A stretch of 64,000 nt of DNA from Mytilus trossulus. Taxonomy: Eukaryota; Mollusca; Bivalvia; Mytilida; Mytilidae. Under the pieces are notes generated by a model. That model worked only from the letters and a program-made list of their open reading frames with translations. It ran no database searches and was not told the origin of the DNA. The position numbers and the translations under genes were made by a program. Of the stretch, positions 1 through 12,800 are shown piece by piece. Within the stretch, counting starts at the first letter, position 1. Every line of letters starts with the position of its first letter. The DNA lies in the NCBI RefSeq assembly GCF_036588685.1, contig NC_086377.1:80234283-80298282 (forward strand), given 5' to 3'.

Positions 1-219
1 AATTAATGCATAAGTTCAAAGACTCATTGATTGATTCCTGCTTAACATCATGGATTTAATCAGGAAACAGTTTTTATTTTTTGTTTCCGTTTTCATAATA
101 TAAGACAAAACTTGCATTTTACCGCTTTGTTCTATTTTTCACCATGTCTTGGTTGGCAGTCACAGTCATCAGATATTTCTTTTAAACTTAATACCCAAAT
201 GATGATTGTGGACAAGTAG

Positions 220-680
220 GGTTAAATTTGTCCTAGTAGTTTCAGATTTTTGTAATGTTAAACAGACAACGGAAAATTGCCATTAATGGGTAATAATTAA
301 CTCCAATAAAGAGTCGTTGGACAATTATCTTCATGATGTCAAAATTATAGATCGTGTTTTGCTGAATAATTTTGCTGGATTAATTTTCCTTTCTATTTTA
401 TTTGTTAGATTTAAGGCTAAAAATGCAAAAATTGGTTAAAAACATCATCAAAAGGGCAATAACTCTAATAAGGAGTGGCCTGTTGATTTCAATCATGTAA
501 AACTTACAAGTTTTGCTGATCATTTTTGCAATTTTGATATTCTCTTCATCTATTATAATTTTCCATATAGTAGGCGAAAAATGAAACTAAATGGTAAAAT
601 TTGTCATTTAAGGGCAATAACTCCTGTAAAAAGTCGTCTGACAGTTTTAACATATACTAGTTATATATAAAGTTGAATTC
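220..680. repeat. degenerate direct repeats of a dispersed family
   Basis: Two to three diverged copies of a unit of roughly 170 bp follow one another. Each carries a phrase like 'gggcaataactcc' followed by a purine-rich stretch. The same phrase occurs near 57920 and 62860, so this is a dispersed family. It lies downstream of the last TDRKH exon seen here, and no coding potential is visible. Confidence 0.5.
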
Positions 681-770
681 TTTAATTCATCGTTTTTACG
701 TTATGACGGCTGACATATTGGACCTCGTCTTTTTAGTATTATAGATATATATATATATATATATATTTTT
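640..770 (-). repeat. inverted copy of the 44.7-kb dispersed repeat, ending in a TA microsatellite
   Basis: Read on the minus strand, this stretch matches the repeat at about 44700-44790, sharing words such as 'aaaaacgatgaat' and 'aagaattcaactttatat'. It ends in a (TA)n run at about 745-767. The match was judged by eye. Confidence 0.5.
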
Positions 771-824
771 GCCTCAGATTTTCTCTAATAATATCATCTC
801 CTTATTTCTGAGAACATTACATAC

Positions 825-3800
825 CTGATCTGTATTAGTGTCCATAAGTTCTAATACTGGTATAATACCACTGGTAGATTGGTGATGGTTTATTTTCTTG
901 GCCATTAAAACTCTCCATTTTGCAGCATAGGTCAACTCATCAAATACCTCTATCGAGTCCTCACTCCATGTGTCACCTGATAAAACAAATTTACAACTCA
1001 TCAATACTAAGATTTTTAAAGGCAATATTTTTTGGGGAAACTAAAATAAATTTGGCTTGTTCAATAATTTCACATAAAATTTTGGGAAAATATTAACTCA
1101 GACTTTTTAATTAAAATATATAGTTTTAAGAAATTTTAACCACACAATTTAAAGGAATAATTTCATTGGATATATAGCAGTTTGACAAACACTAATTTTG
1201 ATTATTGAAAAGCTTGATGTCTCTATACTAACAGAATTCGGCGTTTTACGTTTCCGCGAAAAAAATATGGCGTTTCCGGAAAAAAAAGTTTACGTTTCCG
1301 CAAATAAATATCTTACTTTTCCGGAAAAAAAGTAACTATTCCGCAAATAATTAAGGAATACCTATTGATCGACAGCAAAGCTATACTAAAAAATAAATAT
1401 GTATTAAGTTAAAGGTCATCATAACATGTAAGTGAAATACACCATTAAAATGTATTAAAACGTAATATGTTCAAAAATATCTTGATATGAGTTCATAAGT
1501 CAGTTCTGGCAGAATATTTGAAGCCAACACGTAGTACAATGTCCATAGTAGCACATTCACCGTTTACAAATTTTGTATTTTGTTCAGGAAGGAAGTCCAT
1601 CTTCTCCTTTTCCACAGTTAAAGTTCTCATCTTTATGTAAGATGTTGTCTTCAGTTTCAATAACACATCGACAAAGACAAATATGGTAGGATGGCTAGCG
1701 TGAAACTGCTCGTTCAGGTAGACACGAAAAGACTCGACACCATTCGTTGTTCTCTTTTCCTCGGGGTCAGGAATGATGCCCAAATGGTTGGTGGAAATCG
1801 CAATTGCCATCTATATAAAATTCCAATATATAATTGGCAGACCTCATGCATTTATCGTCAGATGGAGCATCGGCAATTCATTCAACAAAGCATTCTTCAA
1901 TCATGTCAGTTGACAAGTAAGCCGAACCAATGTTTCTCAATGAAGTTTAACTTATCCTTACCCGAGTCGGTAGTTATATCTAGTAAATTGTAGCAATAAT
2001 GAGATCAGAACATTTTCTTTGTTAAAAAGACAAAATAAATTCAAATCTTTATAATTTACCAGGTAAATTTGCGGAAAAGTAATAAATACAAATTGCGGAA
2101 ACGTATATTTTAAATTTGCGGAAACGTAGTATTGGGACTTTGAAAAATTAGCGGAAATGCAATACGCCCACAGAATTTGATTGAAACATTAAGCTGATTT
2201 TTATAGAGTTAACTCCCTCCTTAGATGTTCTTTGCCCTTTTAAAAAGTGCTCTGAGATTGGTACTTGTGGATGTTAGTGGTAGTTTTTTTATGGGCCAAT
2301 CTAATCATTTTAGCTATTTCCAACTGATTTTTAAAATCATTTTACACCATGATTCCAAGTACTAGGGATCCATTTATTTTCATGGGTACCAATTTTAATG
2401 GATTAGGGAAAACTTGCAAGGTCATGGATATTTGATTTCATGGTTTTGCAAACATCTGCGTACAAGCTAATAGAAAAAAAAATTGTTGAATATATAATTT
2501 TGTGGTTCACCAGTACCTACGAAAGCCAAGAAAATTGGTATCCAACAAATAATAATGAATCCACAGTAAGAGAAGCCTAAACCTTGCCAGGTTCTTAAAA
2601 TGTTTGACCAAATTTGGCAATATTAAGTTACATTTTCATCCTTCAAAATGTGTTGGATAGAAACTAAAATATCAATTTAGACAATCTTGAAATGGTTAAC
2701 TCTCCTAAGGCATTGTTCTATAGAAATTTCAAAACCTCATTTCAGACAGGGGTGCAGATTATAGAGTATTATAAGAAAGAAATAAGAGAAAAACATGATT
2801 TCGCAAGTTTTCCTTACATTCTGCCATGTTTGTTATTAAAAATGTAAAGGTTGCCATTAACTGAGATTTGACATGTAGCTTTATAAACTTCTTTTATAAA
2901 TAAGCTTTTATACATGTATATACTTCATTTTCTTATAGAATGTCCTGTATACTCTAAGGATAGAGACCTGTTATTTAAAGAATGTAAAAAATTTTACTCC
3001 TTGGATATGGTCAATAAATTTATTTGGCTATTAAACTGTGAGTCTATTCATATTTTAAAACAACTTGGCTATTTCTTATCAAAACACCTGCCTTGAGTAA
3101 ACATTTATAATATAACACTGGGATACTGTAAGCAATATTTAAAATGTCTAACTTTTTAAAGCATACTGTTTTGCTGTTCTGCTTTATTGTATTTGTAATT
3201 GTTTGTAACTTTATATTGTAATTTATGTATATATGCACTATGCCCCTTGAGGGTACCTCTTATGGAAATAAAAGATATTCTATTCTATTCTATTCTATTC
3301 TATAACATATTTGCAATTTAAGGTCAAGTGACAGTAAATGGGCTATGTCACAGATTTCAGTGAAATTTGGCATACAACTCTGGCTCGATGAACTTCAACT
3401 GAAAATCGAAAAAATAATGTATTTATCTCAATTATCATTTGAAATATTACTGTTTGAATTCTTACAAAATGGGTGAACATTTGTATAGAAAGCACATAAA
3501 ATCGGCGAAAACCCTTCTAAAATTTGTCTTAAAATCGCCAAATCTGTAATTCTACTCCATAGATTTTTCTTAAAAAACTATATGTTGTTGATAGATAAAT
3601 TCCCGTTATAATGATGCAAAATAAAGATAGGGTCACCGACTTCGTTTTTACGGTATACATCATTCAAAGTTGCGTTCTTTGTGAAAAAATCCAACAAAAC
3701 GTCGAAATAATCGTAACGTTATCGCGTTGCAGGACGTAAAACGTTGATATTTGACGTTTTTCACTACCAACAAGGTATCAAATTGATTATTAGACAAAAA

Positions 3801-6800
3801 ACGAAGTCGGTGACCCTATGATTATTTTATATCATTAAAACAGAAATTTATGTGTCAACAATATATAGTTTTATAAGAAAAATCTATGGAGTAGAATTAT
3901 TGATTTGGCGATTTTAAGACAAATTTTAGAAGGTTTTTCGCCGATTTTATGTGCTTTCTATACAAATATTCACCCATATTAAAAGAAATCAATCTGCAAT
4001 TTTTCAGATAATAAAAGAGATAAATGTATTATTTTTTCGATTTTCAGTTGTAGTTCAACGAGCCAAGGTTGTATGTAAATTTTTAGCAAAATCTGCGACA
4101 TAGCCCATTTACTGTTCCTTGACCTTAAGAGGGGGGTTCAAGAGGTCCTGATTCTGAAATCCAGCTTAAAAACATGAAGTCCTCATGTCCCAAATTTAAA
4201 GAAATTTTAATCCCTCCATCCCAAAATTCAAAAAAAGAATACCCTGATCCCAAATGATCAATCCCGAAAATCTCAAGCTTAATAACACCTGAACCTGACG
4301 TCCCAATAAAGGTCCGGCCCCCTCCTTTAAGAGATAACTTTGTTTTTTGTTATGAAAATCTTCTGCTCAAATAAAGCAAGGCTCTATTATATTCTAATGA
4401 TATGGTTTTAAAGTTTACACTACAACATTTGAAATATCCTGGAAACATGGACTGTGCTATATTTTAAAATTTTGAAAACAGCTATCCCCCATTTCATGTT
4501 GTTTCACTTTTAGGCCTTTTTTTTTACTGAACCCTTCGTCTCAGACTTAATATTTTATACATTCTATAACTTCCACTTAGCTGTCAGATAGATATGTACC
4601 AATATAATTAAGATTTACTGTAAATTCAGAAATTATTGTGTGCATTTATTACTACGATTTTGTCATTCTAGACTAAAATGCAGTCTGCACCAAAAACTTT
4701 TTCAACTACTAGTCGGGAGACCAATATTCTGACATTTTTTTATAGGTCCAAACAAAATTTTGCCAAAACTTTTTAGTCTGAATGAAATTTTACTAGTCTG
4801 ATGCAGCAGACTATTGGCTAACAGTGCAGACTGAAATTAAATGTGATTTTAACTTTTGCGACATTGAAAAAAATCCTGTTTACTTCATATAAAAAACTTC
4901 AAAATGCAAATTTAAATTATTGAGATTAGAATCCTGTTGCTTCTTTTCACAATAATAAAAACATTGCAATAATTTCTGAATTTACAGTACTCACCAACAG
5001 GTTTGACATGAGCCAGATTACACTCTATAGCTTGGAATGGCAAGGCCTCAAATTCAGATCTGAAAGAACAAAACTAAGATTACACTCTATAGCTTGGAAT
5101 GGCAAGGCCTCAAATTCAGATCTGAAAGAACAAAACTAAGATTACACTCTATAGCTTGGAATGGCAAGGCCTCAAATTCAGATCTGAAAGAACAAAACTA
5201 AGATTACACTCTATAGCTTGGAATGGCAAGGCCTCAAATTCAGATCTGAAAGAACAAAACTAAGATTACACTCTATAGCTTGGAATGGCAATGCCTCAAA
5301 TTCAGATCTGAAAGAACAAAACTAAGATTACACTCTATAGCTTGGAATGGCAAGGCCTCAAGTTCAGATCTGAAAGAACAAAAATATTATACGCTATGGT
5401 ATCTGTGCAAAATTTGACTACTGGTGATGGCCATAGCAAGTAAGTAAGTAAGTAATAATTTATTAAAGTGACATGTGTATCACAACATACATTTATACAA
5501 TTATATACATAGCAATTTGATATTTACACCCGGCCCATTAGACCTATATGTCACTTTAGCAATATAATATCATATCCGAAAAGGTAAAATTTTACAAAAT
5601 AAAAATACAGAATTAGACTTAAGTTTTTTTTTTCTATGAATGAAAGCTGAATTAACAAATTTTGCAGTTCGAATTTGATAGTATTTCAATAAATGGATAA
5701 GTTTTTTGTTATTGTCACTAAAAATGTCTAATGGGGCCATAGGTAGAAACCTTTGTCTAACTTTGTCATAACATGGACAGTTTAACATATAATGTTTTTC
5801 ATCTTCAACCTCTTGCTTTTCACACAGTACACAAATTCGGTCTTGTAGCACTTCGTTACGGAACCTTGCAAGTAACAATGATCAATATCATTGAACAAGG
5901 GGAGATAATGACTATAATAATTATTCATATTTATTCAATGCTTCAATGAGTCCACAGATAAATATCTCATTAAGTTATGGTTACCGAAGTAGTCTACATG
6001 CTGTTGCAAATATAAAAGTTGCCTCTATTTTTTTTTAAATTAAAAAAAGTAGACAGACAGGCTCATTTTTCATTTCAAACTCTATATAAATGATTGTGAC
6101 TAAGATTTGTTCAAATCAAAAAAAAGGAAAAAAAATATTTAAAAAGTTTACAGACAATAGATAATAAACAAGAATGGGTCCCAAGTACATGGATGCCCCA
6201 TCCACACTATTATTTCCCATGTTCATTGGAACTTGAAAATCAGATAAAATCTCTAATTTGGCATTAAAATTAGAAAGATCATTACATAAGGAACATGATT
6301 TAATTTCAAGTTGATTGGACTTCAACTTCATCAAAAACTTTAACCTGAAGCAGGACAGACTGACAGAAGAACGGACGTACAGAACAGAAAACATGCCCAT
6401 AAATGGTGTAAAAAAAAGACACAAAGGGAATGGAAGGACAGTTTTTAATGAATTTGACAGAGTTTTGTCCTAAAAAACACAAGATTAACAAGACAAAAAC
6501 AAAGTAACTGCAGACACAGGGAATGAGTTTAGCTGTTTTGATAGTTTGCAATATTCAACAAGAAGATTATCTAAACTGAACAGATGTACTTTTATTTGTA
6601 TCCATCTGATGAGTTAAGCTTTTTTCAAGTGATTTTTATAGCTGGTTCTTATGTTGAACTGTTTCACCACTGTCCCAGGTTAGGGGGAGGGTTGGGATCC
6701 CGCTAACATTTTTAACCCTGTTTGTGTCTGCCCCAAGGCAGGAGCTTGTAATGAAGTGGTTGTCGTGTGTGGCTGAGTAACATAATTATTTGTTTGTCGT

Positions 6801-9800
6801 TCACTTTCTTGTACATTAATAAGGTTGTTAGTTCAGTTCTCTGGTTTGCATTGATTTACATTTGTAATTCCAGGGCCTTATATATCTGATTATCGGACCA
6901 CAGATAAATTATCACGTTGTGATTGGTTAAAAACCTTCATGTGGTGACCCCCTATGAGACCGTATGGGGTTAGTCAGTTTCATATGGGGTTCATGACACG
7001 TTAATGGCGCAGTCATCTATTAATGTTGTTCTGTTTCATTGTTTATTCTCAACAAAACGCCGCAGAAAAAGTCCAGCGTCTGATAAATTCGTTATACGGT
7101 TAACTACTGACCCCCTACGGATCCACAGAGGGTGAATAAAATTCATAGGTGACTCGGTCTCCGGCCTCACCCCCTATGGATTTTACTAACCCTCTATGGA
7201 TCCGTAAAGGGGTCAGTAGCAAACCATATAACTTGTAATATGCAGTATGGGCTTTGCTCATTGTTGAAGGTTGTATGGTAACCTATAGTTGTTAATTTCA
7301 GTGTCATTTGGTCTTCTGTTGTCTCATGGCAATCATACCACATCTTCTATTGTATATGTTCAATGCTTAGATAAATAAAATTGGAAGTCATATCTATTTA
7401 CCTCAGTCTTCGAACCTTGTTGAAGGGGAGATAACCACTGTCTCCATAATCAACATACAACAGATCTAAAGTGTCTCCCTCTACCCCCATCACCTTGGCT
7501 CTATACCATGAGGTATCATTCTCAAATGGTGCAGCTACCAGATCTCCTGTTGATGGGTTTGATACATCGTAACCCTGTAAAATAAAGGCTTTTAAATAAC
7601 GTGACTCTGTAAGATAAACACCACTTAACATCGTCAGCCTGTAAGATAAAGGCTCTTAAATAACATGACTCTGTAAGATAAATACCACTTAACATCATAA
7701 CCCTGTAAAATAAAGGCTTTTAAATAACATGACTCTGTAAGATAAATACCACTTAACATCATAACCCTGTAAAATAAAGGCTTTTAAATAACGTGACTCT
7801 GTAAGATAAATACCACTTAACATCATAACCCTGTAAAATAAAGGCTTTTAAATAACATGACTCTGTAAGATAAATACCACTTAACATCATAACCCTGTAA
7901 AATAAAGGCTTTTAAATAACGTGACTCTGTAAGATAAATACCACTTAACATCATAACCCTGTAAAATAAAGGCTTTTAAATAACATGACTCTGTAAGATA
8001 AATACCACTTAACATCATAACCCTGTAAAATAAAGGCTTTTAAATAACATGACTCTGTAAGATAAATACCACTTAACATCATAACCCTGTAAAATAAAGG
8101 CTTTTAAATAACATGACTCTGTAAGATAAATACCACTTAACATCATAACCCTGTAAAATAAAGGCTCTTAAATAACGTGACTCTGTAAGATAAACACCAC
8201 TTAACATCGTAACCCTGTAAAATAAAGGCTCACGATTATAAAACACAACACTGTAAGATAAATACCACTTAACATCGTAACCCTGTAAAATAAAGGCTAT
8301 TATTATCCCTGTAAAATAAAGGCTGTTAAACAACGCAACTCTTTAGGATAAACACCACTTAACATCGTAACCCTGTAAAATAAAGGCTGTTAAACAACGC
8401 AACTCTTTAGGATAAACACCACTTAACATCGTAACCCTGTAAAATAAAGGCTGTTAAACAACGCAACTCTTTAGGATAAACACCACTTAACATCGTAACC
8501 CTGTAAAATAAAGGCTATTATTATCCCTGTAAAATAAAGGCTGTTAAACAACGCAACTCTTTAGGATAAACACCACTTAACATCGTAACCCTGTAAAATA
8601 AAGGCTGTTAAACAACGCAACTCTTTAGGATAAACACCACTTAACATCGTAACCCTGTAAAATAAAGGCTGTTAAACAACGCAACTCTTTAGGATAAACA
8701 CCACTTAACATCGTAACCCTGTAAAATAAAGGCTGTTAAACAACGCAACTCTTTAGGATAAACACCACTTAACATCGTAACCCTGTAAAATAAAGGCTAT
8801 TATTATCCCTGTAAAATAAAGGCTGTTAAACAACGCAACTCTTTAGGATAAACACCACTTAACATCGTAACCCTGTAAAATAAAGGCTGTTAAACAACGC
8901 AACTCTTTAGGATAAACACCACTTAACATCGTAACCCTGTAAAATAAAGGCTGTTAAACAACGCAACTCTTTAGGATAAACACCACTTAACATCGTTAGA
9001 CTGAGTCTCAGTCTGAATGATAAATGCTATCAAACATAGTAACCCTGCTATTAAACATTATAACCATGAAAAGTACATGCTATTAAACATATTACATTGT
9101 CAAAACAAGAAATAACAAACCACTGAACTCTTGCTTACTAAATAATGGGTTATCAGAGAGTCTTAAAATTGATAACACTCAAGAAAAATGCAAAGAAATA
9201 CATCTGATTCTCATTATCTTGGAAGTCAGCCTTACTAGAGAATTTTTTTATATACCTAAATGTAGTTAAATTCAAACAAATACAAGAAATTTGCCAGACC
9301 AAGGGACACAACCTTTACTTAGATTGGTAAGGCTAAAATATATCCAGATAGATATGGATAGAGGTTTGATAGTTTGGTCCGAGATAAATGTATCTTTTTG
9401 GCATTGCACAAGTCATGTCTTCTTTGACTGTTAATGACGTTAAAATACTAAATCCCTGGGATGTGTTTTATTTGATTTTAGTCTCTGATGCATGATTTTT
9501 TATTATTAATTGGTTTTGGCTTTTAAATAGCTGTCAGTAACTGCGAGTTCTCTCAAATCGTATTTTCTTGTTAATTCAACCTGTTGATACTGTTTATAAT
9601 GCTTTGTTTGTTATTTTTTATTTATATGGATCTTGTCTGTACACTAGCATGACTAGCTTTGATTATTTGTAATATCTTCAATTTTTCACTTATTCTTACT
9701 ACATTTGTATAAACTTCAAGATTATAATTATTTTTTTAAAACCGTTTTTTTTTCTAAAGTGAATATTGATTGGTTAAATATTTCTCAGTCATGTCCTGCC

Positions 9801-12800
9801 ATGGCTTTGTTTGAATTTGTTTGTTAGCTTTTTGGTAATGAATGTTTGTCTGTAATATTTAATTAACTGTGCATTTGTATTCAGATATCGCAGATCAAAT
9901 TTATTCGTTCATTGTGTAATCATACGTATTTTGATTGAGTTTAGTCTGCCAATTGATATTTTATCGTGTGTTTTTCTATGTTGTGATGTTATGCTATTGT
10001 TTCAGAAAAAGGGAGAAGGTTTGGATCCATTAAAACGTTTAATCCCCCTGCAAATGTTTGCACCTGTCCTAAGTCAGGAATCTGATGTACAGTAGTTGTT
10101 GTTTGTTTATGTAATATATACGTGTTTCTCGTTTTGTTTATATAGATTAGACCGTTGGTTTTCCTGTTTGAATGGTTTTACACTAGTAATTTTGGGGCCC
10201 TTTATAGCTTGTTGTTGTGTGAGCCAAGGCACTGTGTTGAAGGCCGTACTTTAACCTATAATGGTTTACTTTTTAAATTGTTATTTGGATGTAGAGTTGT
10301 CTCATTGGCTCTCACACCACATCTTCCTATATCTATCTATATGAATTTATATTTTATTATAATAATAAAAAATATTAAAAGCTGTTTTGTCTCTTTGTTA
10401 TTTCTTTGTTCTGTACAAAAACAATTTTTCATGTGGTTTTTAGCTTAGAAATTAATTTCTGACATTTGTAGGAGGTATAAAATTTTGATATTCAATCCAA
10501 TAGGTAGAACGATCCTTAGGGCTATTCCATTAAAATGTATGCGGGAGGGTAGGAAGGGAAGTTTAATTATTGAATGTGGGTCATGAGTCTTTTTTCAGTA
10601 TGCATCTATTACCATTATGCAAAATTATTTTAAAAAAAGTTCTTGGTTTCAGGGATATTTTGAAAGTCCCTTCCTATCCTCCATATACATTATAATGGAA
10701 TAGCCCTTAGCAAACCTGTGGCATTTCTGAGGTATAAAATGAATTCTAATGCAACAACGTTTGTAACGTTCATTTTGATTGGATAATGTCACTTTCTTAC
10801 ATGGCATCAATTGACAATTGATGCTATGGGACCTACGCGCAAGCGCAGACGGCATACGACAGATTTTAAATACATGTTTTAACGTTGTTTTCTGTCAGTT
10901 TCATTAGAATGGAGATAACAATATTGTATTTTAAGCTCCGACGGCATCAATTGGGGATTTGATGGTCGCAAATACCCGTTTACTGTCTCCGCTAAGGCGT
11001 CGCCAGTAAACTTAATTTGCGACCATCAAATCCCCAATTGATGCCGTCGGAGCTTAAAATACAATACAGTTATCTCCTAAGTATTCCTTTCCTAGACCCT
11101 ATGTACTTATGACTGACATCATTTACAAACCTGTGGCATTTCTGAGGTATAAAATGAAGTGATTCTATCTACTAGGTTATCTAGTTCCACTGACATCGAA
11201 GATAAAACCTGGACCCAGAACAGTCCTGGGTTAGCCACAGCGGACACATAGACCTCAATATAGTCCCTGCCTGCGGGCCATCCTCTTACTGCTGGGTGGA
11301 CCTGTGGGAGTTCAGTGGGCTCTGGGACTCCATTGGCTTGATCTGAAAAACAATTTAAGGTCTAGTTAGCTTTATTTGTCAAAACTCTAAATTTCAATGA
11401 TTTAAACTGTTTAAATCAGTTTTTATATTCTAATTTTTAACACATATCAATACAGCTAACTTGTTAAAACAGCTAACATCTAAGTTATTTGATCTATCAT
11501 CTATCGTGTAGAGTCTCATTGGCAATAATTACTTATTTCTTTATGAGAACCTTGAAAAAACTGGGAGTGAAAAACATAAAATATCTCTTCTACCGTATTA
11601 CCATGGTTACTAGAAGACATGTCTGTCCTTCCTTCCGTCTGCTTGTCTTGTACGTGTTGTTTTGGTTTTAGTCTTTGTTCTCTATTGGCCTCCATTACAG
11701 CTTTCTTGGCTCTGAATAATTCCTCATCATCTATCTTTTCTTGTATCATAGACTGGAATAGAGTTAATTGTATGCTTTAGAGTTATCTCCCTTTAACAGA
11801 ACATTGACTGATTTTAAAAAAATTATGAAGAGTAGACTACATCTGGAAAGTTGTCTGTGCTTTACAATAAATACATCTCTTTTTTCTGATGAAATACCAT
11901 TACATTTCTCTGTTGAATTAATAAATAGTCTTGAACCAGGGCAAATATTTTTCTGAATCTTAACTCACCTGTTTCCCCTTCTTAACTCATCTTTATAGCA
12001 AGCTCTATATTTTCTTTAGTACCAGAAATATGTCACTTTTATTTTTTTAATTCCTGTTTTCCAAACTTAACTTAACTACAGTATATGGCAAACTCTTTTT
12101 TTCTTAGGTACCAGTAATAAGTAACTATTTTTCCAAATCCCTGTTTCCACTTCTTTGCTCATCTTAGCCAGCTCTATTTTCGTTGGTACCAATAATGTGT
12201 GACTATTTGTCTGAATCCCTGTTTCCCCTTAACTCAAATTAGCTCTGTTATCTTTAGTACCAATAATAGGTCACTATTTTACTGAATCTCTGTTTCCTCT
12301 TGTTTACTTACTGTAGCTAGCTCTATGTTTTCTTTAATACCAATAATAGGTAACTATTTTCTGAATCCCTGTTTCCCCTTCTTAACTCATCTTTATAGCA
12401 AGCTCTATATTTTCTTTGGTACCAGTAATAGGTCACTATTTTTCTGAATCCCTGTTTTCCCTTTTTAACTCACCTTAGCCAGCTCTATGTTTTCTTTAGT
12501 ACCAGTAATGGTAACAGTTCTCTCAGATTCTCTATAATCATCACATGTTCTGTCAACGTAAACTTTGGCTTTAGAAGTTCGTGACATCTGACGAATAGTG
12601 TCCCCATTTCTACCTGTTAAAGATTTATCACACATTTATTATTTTCATTCAAGAATTGTTAAATAAAACTAAATGCACAATATCTATTTGTCAGTTGTTT
12701 ATCATTTGTTCTATGATTTCGTAACTTTTGATTTTGTTACTTTTTACGGACTTCCCGTTTTTGAATTTGTCTTGATATTTTTGTTATATTTTTTCTTCTT

